From NCBI GenBank assembly GCA_025800365.1, contig JAOXRT010000167.1, positions 58,683-122,682 on the forward strand: a stretch of DNA of 64,000 bases, in the 5' to 3' direction. Shown piece by piece: positions 26,843 through 34,740 of the stretch. Within the stretch, counting starts at the first letter, position 1; each line of letters begins with the position of its first letter. The stretch is from Cellvibrionaceae bacterium. GTDB taxonomy: Bacteria > Pseudomonadota > Gammaproteobacteria > Pseudomonadales > Cellvibrionaceae. The translations under genes were made by a program, and so were the position numbers. Under the pieces are notes generated by a model. It saw only the letters and a program-made list of their open reading frames with translations, did not search any database and was not told the origin of the DNA.

Positions 26843-28167
26843 AGCAAAACCCCTCCGCAATTCAGTAAGACTAACGCAGCAATAATGGCCAATAATGCAA
26901 TCATCGGGTTAGGGCTGATTGGATTCAGAGCCATACTCGGTGCAGCGAGCAGTTGAACAATAGGGTAGGACGCATAAATATCGCTTTGGTTAAGCTCTAG
27001 ACGCGCCGCCGCGGAATTGTAAACAGCTTCGGCTCTTTGAAACTCCCGTTCAAGACGGTCTAATTCAGCAGCTTCACGGGCCAGAATTTTTAACTCGTCT
27101 TGCAGGCGAAGTTCATTAAGTTTGATCTGTTCGTATTCTGCATTGAGGCCCTCTAGCTCGGCATTATCCATGAGCAATTTTGAAAATAGGGATGCCAACT
27201 GTTTGCTTGAGCCTAAATTAGTGTTTTGCAGTATTTCCGCTGAGAACTCTCCAGCTATTTCTTCGCTGCGTTTGCGAATATTGGCTCGAGCGGTACTGTA
27301 ACGCTGCTGAACTTTGCGCATCTCTGGGTGATTTTTAGCAAATTTAGCGCGATGCTCGTTGTATTTAACGTTAATGATCGCCAGTTCTTCCAGATAAACA
27401 TTAAAACGGATATCAGACTGTAAATTAAGGGCTTTTGCCGCAATATAGGGCGAAATACCAAGGTCCTTACTGAGCCTATCCACTTCGTGCTCAAGTCGCT
27501 TGATTTCGGCGCTTAGCGATGATTTTTTGCTACGAGTGTCTGAGATTAAGGCGAGGTGATCACTCATCATTTTTTTGTCTAGCAGTAAGGATTGCTGCTG
27601 AAAACTAAGTAGTTTCGAGCGACTATCATTGAGCGTACTCAGCTGAACAGACAGGGCCTTGCGAGTGCTTTGTTGGCGTCTTTTTAACTCGTCCTCTCGC
27701 AGCTCCGATAAGCGTTCTTGCAGTGCGGAAAAATAAGCCCATGCGAGCTCTTGGCTGTGATCAGCATTAACACTTCGAATGTCCAGCTCGATTATTGAAG
27801 TTTGCTGCAATAGCTTAACTTTGGGCCTAGCGGGGGCTTCGGCTAGATTAAGTTGACGCTTTACTTTTTCAGCGACATCTCGGCTTTCTAGAATAGACTT
27901 GTAATTCGCTCTAGGATTAAACTGCTGGCTGAACGGTGAGCTCGAACTGGAACTCACCTGGCCAACGTTTTCTAGTTTTACATTACTATTACTGCCTTTG
28001 CCCGGCAGAAGTATGGACATTTTACTTTGAAAAATCGGTGTCTTTACTAGATACAGTCCAACCATCAATATTGGGATTATGTTCAAGGCAAGAAACAGCA
28101 GCACAGTCAAGCGACGCTTAGTGCGGCTTGCCTGTTTTTTCTTTAGCTGTTTCTTGTTTGATTTCAT
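26797..28167 (-). CDS. Wzz/GNVR-type polysaccharide chain-length determinant
   Basis: This 456-residue polysaccharide co-polymerase has transmembrane helices near residues 18-40 and about 420-445 enclosing a long periplasmic coiled coil (KSSLSAEIKRLEHEVDRLSKDL, then LNELRLQDELKILAREAAELDRLEREFQRAEAVY). The C-terminal GNVR-like segment and PNPMIALLAIIAALVLL resemble BexC/KpsE/ExoP N-terminal parts. There is no tyrosine kinase domain in the protein and no BY-kinase gene in the window. The ATG at 28167 is preferred to the TTG at 28179. It is the middle gene of the wza-wzz-wzy unit. Confidence 0.9.
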   Translation of the reverse strand: MKSNKKQLKKKQASRTKRRLTVLLFLALNIIPILMVGLYLVKTPIFQSKMSILLPGKGSNSNVKLENVGQVSSSSSSPFSQQFNPRANYKSILESRDVAEKVKRQLNLAEAPARPKVKLLQQTSIIELDIRSVNADHSQELAWAYFSALQERLSELREDELKRRQQSTRKALSVQLSTLNDSRSKLLSFQQQSLLLDKKMMSDHLALISDTRSKKSSLSAEIKRLEHEVDRLSKDLGISPYIAAKALNLQSDIRFNVYLEELAIINVKYNEHRAKFAKNHPEMRKVQQRYSTARANIRKRSEEIAGEFSAEILQNTNLGSSKQLASLFSKLLMDNAELEGLNAEYEQIKLNELRLQDELKILAREAAELDRLEREFQRAEAVYNSAAARLELNQSDIYASYPIVQLLAAPSMALNPISPNPMIALLAIIAALVLLNCGGVLLWQRQAIIQFLLKKN

Positions 28168-28193
28168 TTCAATTCTCAATATGTGTTTGGCTG

Positions 28194-29387
28194 TTACAAC
28201 AATTTAATCGGTGACAATATGTCTAACAAAGAGCGTGCAAATGAACGAGCATTGCTAATGTCTGAGTCATAGCAGGCAACAGCGTCATTTGGCATCAGAT
28301 AAGGATTGAGGTTATCTCTGTCTGGGTGCCTAATAAGCTCTTCGACAGATCGTTCTAACACGCGGGTTTTTCCAGTAAATGGATTTCGGCTTGCTAGGAT
28401 CACTTTACGAGAAGAGTTACTAAGACTCGCACCTCCAACACAGTTAGCCGAGGTAACGGCATGTAGCAGGCGTGAACCATAAGGTAGGTTGCTGCTGTAT
28501 CGCCCCACGGCAGCATTAGCATTGTTAGAAGCGGTTTCACTGAGGTTTGAGAGGAATACACGCATCCCCTTTGGCGTGATCATGCTCGGGCGGATTAAGT
28601 ACTCCTGCATGCAGCCAGTGCTCGGCACATGAATTTTATCGCCAGCTTGTAAATCGACATCTTGGTAGTTACCGCCATCTACGATTCCCGAAACGTCAAC
28701 ACGATAGCGCCAATCGCCGCGACTGATCTGCACATTTTTTAGATCCGCATCTGGCCTTACGCCAGAGGCTGCACGTAATGCTTCAGACAGCAAGCGAGTT
28801 GGTGCAAAGTCACCCCTAGCAAGCAACTTACTTTCAGCCTGCTGCTCTTTATTTTTTTCGTTGATACGAACACGGCCAGGCTCGAATACAGAGCCTTGCA
28901 CTGTAATGTCGATTGCGGCCCATTGCAGGACTCGCACATCAACCATCAGGGCGTGGGCTTGGTAGATTGAACCTTTGATTAGGGCCAGTTCTAGCTGTTG
29001 TTGTAGCTCGACGCTACTCAAGCCTGCGGCCTTTATGGGTTCGATCATGGCTAACTTCAAATAACCATCAGTGGAAATGATAAAATGGCCTGAGTGAGCC
29101 TTATCCAGGCTTATTTCGATCTCGATTAGATCACCAGGGCCCAACACGGATTTGGGTGCATTGTTGTTTCGCAGGGGAGTGTTACTCGCCTTGTTTAAGG
29201 AGCTGGCCTGGCACATGGGCTCGATACCGTAAACGTGGTTTGGCACGTCAACTTGGCTGCCGTATAGAAAGTGGCGCTCGCTATTATTGCCATTGTCCGG
29301 TAGGCCTAGTCCATGTTGCTGGGTGCAGGCCGCTAAACTGAGTATGGCTGCAAGTCCAAGCAGGGGATAGCTGGCTTGTTTTCTCAT
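28194..29387 (-). CDS. Wza-like outer-membrane polysaccharide export lipoprotein
   Basis: This 397-residue export channel has a lipoprotein signal (LAAILSLAAC, lipobox Cys about residue 21). The Poly_export domain (PF02563, VLGPGDLIEIEISLDKAHSGHFIISTDGYLKL) is followed by SLBB-type domains (IDITVQGSVFEPGRVRI, with DKIHVPSTGC at the end of one). ATG 29387 has GGAG seven bases upstream and matches the -24/-12 promoter at 29436. It is the first gene of the export unit. Confidence 0.9.
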   Translation of the reverse strand: MRKQASYPLLGLAAILSLAACTQQHGLGLPDNGNNSERHFLYGSQVDVPNHVYGIEPMCQASSLNKASNTPLRNNNAPKSVLGPGDLIEIEISLDKAHSGHFIISTDGYLKLAMIEPIKAAGLSSVELQQQLELALIKGSIYQAHALMVDVRVLQWAAIDITVQGSVFEPGRVRINEKNKEQQAESKLLARGDFAPTRLLSEALRAASGVRPDADLKNVQISRGDWRYRVDVSGIVDGGNYQDVDLQAGDKIHVPSTGCMQEYLIRPSMITPKGMRVFLSNLSETASNNANAAVGRYSSNLPYGSRLLHAVTSANCVGGASLSNSSRKVILASRNPFTGKTRVLERSVEELIRHPDRDNLNPYLMPNDAVACYDSDISNARSFARSLLDILSPIKLL

Positions 29388-29435
29388 GGCATAACTCCAC
29401 ATAGCTAAATTAAGATGATTTCTTTACGCTAGCTC

Positions 29436-29451
29436 TGCAAAACTTAAGCCA
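29436..29451 (-). promoter_or_regulatory. Sigma-54 promoter of the wza-wzz-wzy unit
   Basis: On the minus strand TGGCTTA-AGTT-TTGCA has both invariant dinucleotides (GG and GC) at the right spacing and perfect TGGC and TTGCA boxes. This is the best -24/-12 match I found in the window. Transcription would start near 29425, giving a leader of about 38 bases before the lipoprotein ATG. Confidence 0.7.
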
Positions 29452-29534
29452 TTATGGATTTATAATTGTAAGTGATTGAAAATAAAGAAATTATTTCTTG
29501 GAAAGGGTTTGTAAATGTCTTGCCAAATTGCAAT

Positions 29535-29551
29535 TTTTGCATTTTGCAAAG
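29535..29551 (-). promoter_or_regulatory. Candidate activator binding site TTTTGCA-N3-TGCAAAG
   Basis: This near-perfect inverted repeat (six of seven arm positions pair) is almost identical to the palindrome at 25544. It sits about 85 bp upstream of the wza -24 box. A neighbouring ATTGCAAT at 29528 may be an additional half-site pair. Confidence 0.55.
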
Positions 29552-29598
29552 AGGAAAACCCCATGAAAGTCGCAGGATAGAGAGCTATTTGAAGGAGT

Positions 29599-30525
29599 TT
29601 ATTCGGCTGCGATAGGTTCGCGATTTATCGGTAAGCTGATGTGGAAGCTGGTGCCCTTACCAATGTCACTGCAGACGCGAATCGTGCCTCCAAGGCTCTC
29701 TATAATGCCATAGGATACGGAAAGTCCTAGACCAGTGCCTTTGCCGACCTCCTTGGAGGTGTAGAAGGGGGTGAATATTTTATCCATATCCTCTTCAGAT
29801 ATACCCTTGCCATTGTCTTCTACAAGGTAGTGGATAAAATCGTCTTCTAGGTGGCTCTTAATTGTAATCAGGCCATTCTCATCGACAGCGTCACAGGCAT
29901 TGACGATAAGATTAATGAAGACCTGGCTCAACTCATTTAGATTACACATGATGGGCGGTAATTCGGCCAGGTCAGTGTGAATTTCACAGTGATATTTGAC
30001 CTTATTATTGGTAATGCGAATCGCAGAAAGGACGGCTTCATTGCTATCGTTAAGTTGCACATCCGCTGACTTTGAACGAGCAAAGGATTTTAAATCGGCA
30101 ACAATGGCTTGCACCCGATCGACGCCTTCTCGCAGCTCGGAGAATATCGCTTCTGAATCCCCAGCAATGAACTTTATTTTTTCTAGGCGGGCGTGGTTAA
30201 TATCGCTGTGTTGAGAGCCAGTTTTTTCAGGGAGGTGCTGCTGATAAAACAAAAAATAGCGCTCTAAGGTGCCTATATTACTTTTGATAAAGGCCAGCGG
30301 GTTATTGATTTCATGGGCAATACCTGCTGAAAGCGTACCCAAAGAGGCCAGTTTCTCGGTTTGTATAAGCTCTTTTTGCTGCTGTTTAAGCTTTGCATTT
30401 GCAGCCTCGAGCTGCTGATTGGCCTCGTATATATCTCTTACTTTGGATTCCAGTAGAAGCTCAGCTTGTTGCCTGGCTTTGCGCTCACGTGCCAGTGATT
30501 TTTTGTAAACTTCTATTTCATCCAT
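29599..30525 (-). CDS. H-NOX-associated cytoplasmic histidine kinase (HnoK/HahK-like)
   Basis: This 308-residue soluble kinase begins with a coiled coil (residues about 1-60). A HisKA box follows (EKLASLGTLSAGIAHEINNP, phospho-His in AHE), then a HATPase domain with NACDAV, VEDNGKGISEEDMDKIFTPF and GTGLGLSVSYGI. It has no membrane segment or sensor domain of its own. Its ATG at 30525 overlaps the stop of the H-NOX gene by eight bases (ATGGATGA), so the kinase is translated with its sensor. In Shewanella and Vibrio, NO-bound H-NOX inhibits such kinases. Likely phosphorylation targets here are the response regulators at 31164 and perhaps 18665. Confidence 0.9.
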   Translation of the reverse strand: MDEIEVYKKSLARERKARQQAELLLESKVRDIYEANQQLEAANAKLKQQQKELIQTEKLASLGTLSAGIAHEINNPLAFIKSNIGTLERYFLFYQQHLPEKTGSQHSDINHARLEKIKFIAGDSEAIFSELREGVDRVQAIVADLKSFARSKSADVQLNDSNEAVLSAIRITNNKVKYHCEIHTDLAELPPIMCNLNELSQVFINLIVNACDAVDENGLITIKSHLEDDFIHYLVEDNGKGISEEDMDKIFTPFYTSKEVGKGTGLGLSVSYGIIESLGGTIRVCSDIGKGTSFHISLPINREPIAAE

Positions 30526-31066
30526 CGGCAATGGTAACTCGTATTTCGCAATGGTCTGAGCCTTCATGCATACACACTGGGTGTTCTATGCGTATAGGGG
30601 TTTGATAGTAATTTGCGGATGCTTCTATTAATCCGACAGATAGATGGCAGAGCTTTCGTGGAGAGCGATAGTGCATCAATAGTTGCTTGGGTGATTCTCG
30701 ATCGTATTCAAAATCTGGGGTTGAAGCATCGGGGTAGAGTTTATTCACCTCCATATGAATCACCGAATCTACCGAGATTAAGAAATCGAAGAGATTATCG
30801 TGGGCGGTGATGAACTGAGGGTAGTTTTCCTCAAAATACTGCCATAGAAACTGGCCGAAGCGTCGAATCAGCACTGGAGCAGGCATATCTAGCAGCTCAG
30901 AGGCCGCCCCGACAAGGGAAATTAACTCCTGGTCGTCATATTGTGCGGTAGCGACATAGATACCTCCCGATGGCGGGTTAGCGGTATCGAGAATATTTTG
31001 CCACATAGCCAAACCGTAGTTGTCCTCTACTAATTCGGCAAAATTTGTAAAAACCACTCCTTTCAT
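30518..31066 (-). CDS. H-NOX heme nitric-oxide sensor
   Basis: This 182-residue heme-NO-binding protein (PF07700) has the proximal heme ligand His104 in VIHMEVNKLYPDAS and the heme-propionate motif YxSxR at 133-137 (YRSPR). The N-terminal MKGVVFTNFAELVEDNYG matches the family. Known stand-alone H-NOX proteins bind NO at picomolar to nanomolar levels and modulate a cognate kinase, which here overlaps it downstream. It is divergent from the degenerate HD-GYP response regulator, with an inverted repeat between them. Confidence 0.95.
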   Translation of the reverse strand: MKGVVFTNFAELVEDNYGLAMWQNILDTANPPSGGIYVATAQYDDQELISLVGAASELLDMPAPVLIRRFGQFLWQYFEENYPQFITAHDNLFDFLISVDSVIHMEVNKLYPDASTPDFEYDRESPKQLLMHYRSPRKLCHLSVGLIEASANYYQTPIRIEHPVCMHEGSDHCEIRVTIADG

Positions 31067-31089
31067 AGCACAGCCTCCATGTTGCGACG

Positions 31090-31109
31090 TATTCAGTTTA
31101 TGCTGAATA
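31090..31109. promoter_or_regulatory. Inverted repeat TATTCAG-N6-CTGAATA between H-NOX and response regulator genes
   Basis: There is a perfect 7-bp dyad with a six-base spacer in the 97-base divergent intergenic region. The position suggests an operator for one or both promoters. It does not match the NorR, NsrR or FNR/DNR consensus sequences I know. Confidence 0.45.
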
Positions 31110-31163
31110 TCACAAATAGCAAACTGTAATGGCTAAGTTTTGTATTAGGTTTATACTAAAGCC

Positions 31164-32528
31164 ATGAAATCTAAAGAGAAATTCGGCATGGATTCCAATA
31201 GTAGCGATATTCTGTCATTTGATGGCAGCGATCTACCAGCCATCGAGATTATGATTGTTGATGATGAGCAGTCGATTTTAAACAGTCTACAAAGGCTGCT
31301 TTTTGATATGGACTGTAATATTCGTACCTCAACAAGTGGCCAAGAGGCTCTGCAGGCTTTACAAGATCAAGCGGCCGATATTGTCATTTCGGATATGCGC
31401 ATGGCGGGAATGGATGGTGTTGAATTTCTCAATGAAGTTGCTAATGCTTGGCCAGAAACTGAACGCATTCTACTTACCGGTTATGCCGACCTAGAATCCA
31501 CCATTGGTGCTATCAACAAGGGCAAAATCAACTTCTACATGGAAAAGCCTTGGGATGACGATAGGCTGCGCCGAATCGTTCAAAAGGGCATCGAGATTAG
31601 CCACGGAAAGCATCGTACGCAACTGCTTGAAGACAAGGTGCTATTACAAAACCAACAACTTAAAGAACTCAATGAGAGTTTGGAAAATAAAGTCGCCGAG
31701 AGAAGCAAAGACCTAGCAGCTAGTAATAGTAAGTTACAGAGCTCCTTGGATCAGCTTAAAGTCAATTACCAACAGACAACCAATTTGTTTTCTAGCCTAA
31801 TAGAACAAAGAATGGGTAACTCTTTGATCAGCAAGCAGAACCTTATGCTATTGCTGAAAAAGATGGCTGAGCTGTCTGAACTTGAAAAAGATGAAACTCG
31901 AGCATTAATCTATGCGGGAATTCTGCGAAATTTAGGTAAGGTTAGTTTTCCAGACAAGCTAATAAAGCGTGCCTACCTGGACCTTGACGTGCAAGAGCAG
32001 CGGGATTTCCAAGCGCATATCAGTATTGCAGAAAACATGATGTCCAGTATGCCGCCTTTAAAGCGTGCCGCTAAGATTATTAGTCAGCGCCATGAGCAGC
32101 TTGATGGCCAAGGTTATCCCAAAGGGCTTTATTCACAAGACATCTCTACAGAAGCCAAAATTTTATCCGTAGTGTCAGACTTGTTGTTGTATTGCCAGGG
32201 ATTGATTGAAACGAATTGTTTGTCTATCGATGAGGCGATAGGGAAACTAAAAGAGCAGTCTGGCAGCAAATATGATCCTGTTATTGTCGAGCAGCTTTGT
32301 ACATTACAAAGTGAATTGAAACTGTTTCTGCGAGATGCTGCAGACAAGTATATTAAGTTGGATCAGCTTCAAGCTGGCATGTGCTTGCAACGCGACCTTG
32401 TTGCCAGCAATGGTGCCACTCTGCTTGCCGAGGGTGTTGAAATAGATCAGGAAATGATTGCGCGACTTAAGAGTTTGGCCGCGCAAATGGAGGAGGAGCT
32501 AAAGGTCTACGTCAAAGAGCCGGAATGA
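31164..32528 (+). CDS. Response regulator with degenerate HD-GYP domain (HnoD-like)
   Basis: This 454-residue protein has a receiver at about 27-145 (VDDEQSILNS, phospho-Asp77 in ISDMRMAGMDG, KPWDDD), a coiled coil at about 150-205 and an HD-GYP-type domain at about 215-380. The HD metal ligands are replaced by Arg255-Asn256 (ILRNLGK where HDIGK is expected), although RHEQLDGQGYP (309-318) survives. The enzyme is therefore probably not an active c-di-GMP phosphodiesterase. In Shewanella, HnoD is a degenerate HD-GYP regulator in the H-NOX pathway that controls an EAL protein. No EAL gene is visible here. It is divergent from hnoX. Confidence 0.88.
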   Translation: MKSKEKFGMDSNSSDILSFDGSDLPAIEIMIVDDEQSILNSLQRLLFDMDCNIRTSTSGQEALQALQDQAADIVISDMRMAGMDGVEFLNEVANAWPETERILLTGYADLESTIGAINKGKINFYMEKPWDDDRLRRIVQKGIEISHGKHRTQLLEDKVLLQNQQLKELNESLENKVAERSKDLAASNSKLQSSLDQLKVNYQQTTNLFSSLIEQRMGNSLISKQNLMLLLKKMAELSELEKDETRALIYAGILRNLGKVSFPDKLIKRAYLDLDVQEQRDFQAHISIAENMMSSMPPLKRAAKIISQRHEQLDGQGYPKGLYSQDISTEAKILSVVSDLLLYCQGLIETNCLSIDEAIGKLKEQSGSKYDPVIVEQLCTLQSELKLFLRDAADKYIKLDQLQAGMCLQRDLVASNGATLLAEGVEIDQEMIARLKSLAAQMEEELKVYVKEPE

Positions 32529-32531
32529 TTT

Positions 32532-33503
32532 TTAGGCTCTTAAAAATGGATAAAAACAATACTGCTGAGATTTACTTCGTTTAGCTTTATACATCGCCTC
32601 GTCGGCATGTTTTACCAGCTCGGCCAAATTTTCGGCATGACTGCTATGCGCTATACCGATACTAATTGCGCAGCCTAACAATTCTTCTTTGTGTGAAGCG
32701 CGAATCAATCTTCGTGCCAAACTAAGCGCAGCATCTTTATCTCCACCCATATAGATAACAAATTCATCTCCACCGAGCCGAGCCAAAAGATCGGAGTCTC
32801 TGCATTCCTCTTTAAGAAAACACGCAAAGCGGCAGAGTATTTTGTCGCCAACCTGATGCCCTAAGCGATCATTAACTTGTTTGAACTCATTGAGATCCAT
32901 AAATAGCAGAGTAGATTCAGTTTTATCGCGCTGCAATTTAGCCCACATGGTTTCACCAAAATCATAGAAAGCCTTTCGGTTGTAGACATCAGTTAAACAG
33001 TCATGGGTAGCTTGATGGGCAATTAATTCCTGGTGTCGCTTAATCTGGGTAATGTCTTTACTAATACCAATGAGGCCTATGACCTTGCCCTTGTCGTCAA
33101 ATACTGGATTTTTGGTGCTGCTCACCCAGCCGAGTTCGCCGCTGGGCAAGTAGTAGGGTTCTTCATGCTGAGCAAGGCTAATGCCCTTGTTAATAACATC
33201 TTGCTCGTGCTCAAAATAAAGCTCGGCATGCTCTTTAGGGAAGATATCGAAGTCGTCTTTGCCTTGTAGTTCACGCCATTGCTCATGACCCGTAAGGCGT
33301 GCAAAGGCGTCGCTGGCAAACATAAACTTATGTTGTGCATCTTTGATATAAACAAAGTCATCAGTGATGCTTAGAAGTGTTTCGAGCACACTTTTATATT
33401 GTAAAGCCTGCTTGAATAGCCCATCCAGTTTTGTGCTTTGCTGATCTAAATCCAAGCTTGGGTAGGCATTGAGGCTTGTAGACCAGTGTTGGAGCCCAGT
33501 CAT
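32532..33503 (-). CDS. PAS-GGDEF diguanylate cyclase
   Basis: This 323-residue cytoplasmic protein has a PAS/PAC module at about 40-155 (FVYIKDAQHKFMFASDAFARLTG, then SSTKNPVFDDKGKVIGLIGISKDI). The GGDEF domain has an intact GGDEF at 244-248 and an inhibitory RxxD (RDSD, 235-238) five residues before it. It should make c-di-GMP with product inhibition. It ends three bases from the stop of the HD-GYP-like gene (convergent), so it is physically part of the H-NOX neighbourhood. The PAS ligand is unknown. Confidence 0.93.
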   Translation of the reverse strand: MTGLQHWSTSLNAYPSLDLDQQSTKLDGLFKQALQYKSVLETLLSITDDFVYIKDAQHKFMFASDAFARLTGHEQWRELQGKDDFDIFPKEHAELYFEHEQDVINKGISLAQHEEPYYLPSGELGWVSSTKNPVFDDKGKVIGLIGISKDITQIKRHQELIAHQATHDCLTDVYNRKAFYDFGETMWAKLQRDKTESTLLFMDLNEFKQVNDRLGHQVGDKILCRFACFLKEECRDSDLLARLGGDEFVIYMGGDKDAALSLARRLIRASHKEELLGCAISIGIAHSSHAENLAELVKHADEAMYKAKRSKSQQYCFYPFLRA

Positions 33504-33638
33504 GCTAGCCTCTTACTTATCCTTAGTAACAGGGCTAACTGTAGTTATACAGTAAGGAGAATACAAGAAATAATTAAAGAGAATTTTGGTGCTTTACTCC
33601 AGTTTTAGTATGAATCATGCTGGAAGAAGCCGCTTCGC

Positions 33639-33869
33639 CTAAAAACAGACAGAGTGTGGATTCTGATGCTTGGTAACGAGTGTGCCCATTTTTAACTGTT
33701 CTATTTTGTAACTTTGCCCACAGACTGGGCAATGAACGAGCTCAATTCCGTGGCTTTCCCCCATATGTTTTAGGGTGCTAAGCAGTAAGACCAGCTCATC
33801 ATGATGCTGTGGTTCAAAGCAATAGGGGTAGTTTTTGCAGTTACAGTTATACATACACCGAGCAATCAA
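33639..33869 (-). CDS. Small Cys-rich putative zinc-ribbon protein (76 aa)
   Basis: I do not recognise this gene. It has CNCKNYPYC near the N-terminus and VHCPVCGQSY in the middle, so four or more cysteines could bind zinc. Its ATG overlaps the hpaI stop (ATGA), which suggests translational coupling at the end of the homoprotocatechuate operon. An alternative ATG lies five codons in. A role in that pathway is not evident. Confidence 0.55.
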   Translation of the reverse strand: MIARCMYNCNCKNYPYCFEPQHHDELVLLLSTLKHMGESHGIELVHCPVCGQSYKIEQLKMGTLVTKHQNPHSVCF

Positions 33870-34690
33870 TATCCGGCATGCTTGTTACTAGTATCCTTAT
33901 CACTACTGATGTTATTACTAGCATGTCCACAAAACTCCGCGGAGAGTGAACGTAAGGATTGAGCCAGTAAGGCAGCATCGACACCAAGCCCAATAAAATC
34001 GACGCCTAGCTTCTCGTAATGTCGGGTCATACTGGTATCGACCGATAATAAGCCGCAAGCTTTGCCCTTAGATTTAATTTTTAAAATGGCTTGTTCGATT
34101 TTGTCGACCACATCTGGGTGGTTGGGTTGACCAATATAACCTAAGGATGCAGAGAGATCTGAAGGGCCGATAAAAATTCCGTCGAAGTCTTGTAGCTCTA
34201 GAATCTCATCTAGCTGCTCCAGTCCTTGCTGGGTTTCTATTTGTAGGATAAGACAAACATTATCATTGGCTTGCTCAACGTAGTTTTTAATGCCATTCCA
34301 TTTCGCGGCTCTTGCCATTGAAGTACCCAGACCTCTCACTCCTTTAGGTGGGTAGTACATGGCATTAATAAGTTGTTTAGCTTGCTCGACGGATTCCACC
34401 ATGGGAATCAATAGTGTTTGGCAGCCTAAATCGAGCAGCTGCTTAATATTGCTGGTACTGCCTTCCGGTGGCCGCAACAATGCACTGCTGGGATAAGGAG
34501 CCAAAGCTTGCAGCTGCCCTTGAATATCTTTTAGGGAATAGGGTGCATGCTCCGCATCAATTAGCAACCAGTCGAAACCTGCTGTTGCGGCAATTTCCGC
34601 ACAAATAGGATTGGGCAACCCAAGCCAAAGACCGAACTGGCAGGTGCCACTATTGAGCTTTTGTTTAAACTGGTTCTCTTCTAAATTCAT
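33866..34690 (-). CDS. hpaI: 4-hydroxy-2-oxoheptane-1,7-dioate aldolase
   Basis: This 274-residue class II metal-dependent aldolase (HpcH/HpaI family) performs the last step of the pathway, giving pyruvate and succinate semialdehyde. Visible are FGLWLGLPNPICAEIAATAGFDWLLIDAEHAPY, with the catalytic His, and IQIETQQGLEQLDEILELQDFDGIFIGPSDLSASLG, with the metal-binding Glu and Asp. It is the distal enzyme of the leftward hpa operon, 50 bases after hpaH. Confidence 0.93.
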   Translation of the reverse strand: MNLEENQFKQKLNSGTCQFGLWLGLPNPICAEIAATAGFDWLLIDAEHAPYSLKDIQGQLQALAPYPSSALLRPPEGSTSNIKQLLDLGCQTLLIPMVESVEQAKQLINAMYYPPKGVRGLGTSMARAAKWNGIKNYVEQANDNVCLILQIETQQGLEQLDEILELQDFDGIFIGPSDLSASLGYIGQPNHPDVVDKIEQAILKIKSKGKACGLLSVDTSMTRHYEKLGVDFIGLGVDAALLAQSLRSLSAEFCGHASNNISSDKDTSNKHAGY

Positions 34691-34740
34691 TATCGCTCGC
34701 CTTGTTTGGTGCCAGGAATTTTGTACGCATCGCCGCGGGG

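Noticed and set aside
29521..29537. Second -24-like box (TTGGCAAG, minus strand) upstream of wza
   Set aside because: At the required spacing the -12 box reads TTACA, losing the G of the invariant GC, and a much better promoter lies 70 bases closer to the gene.
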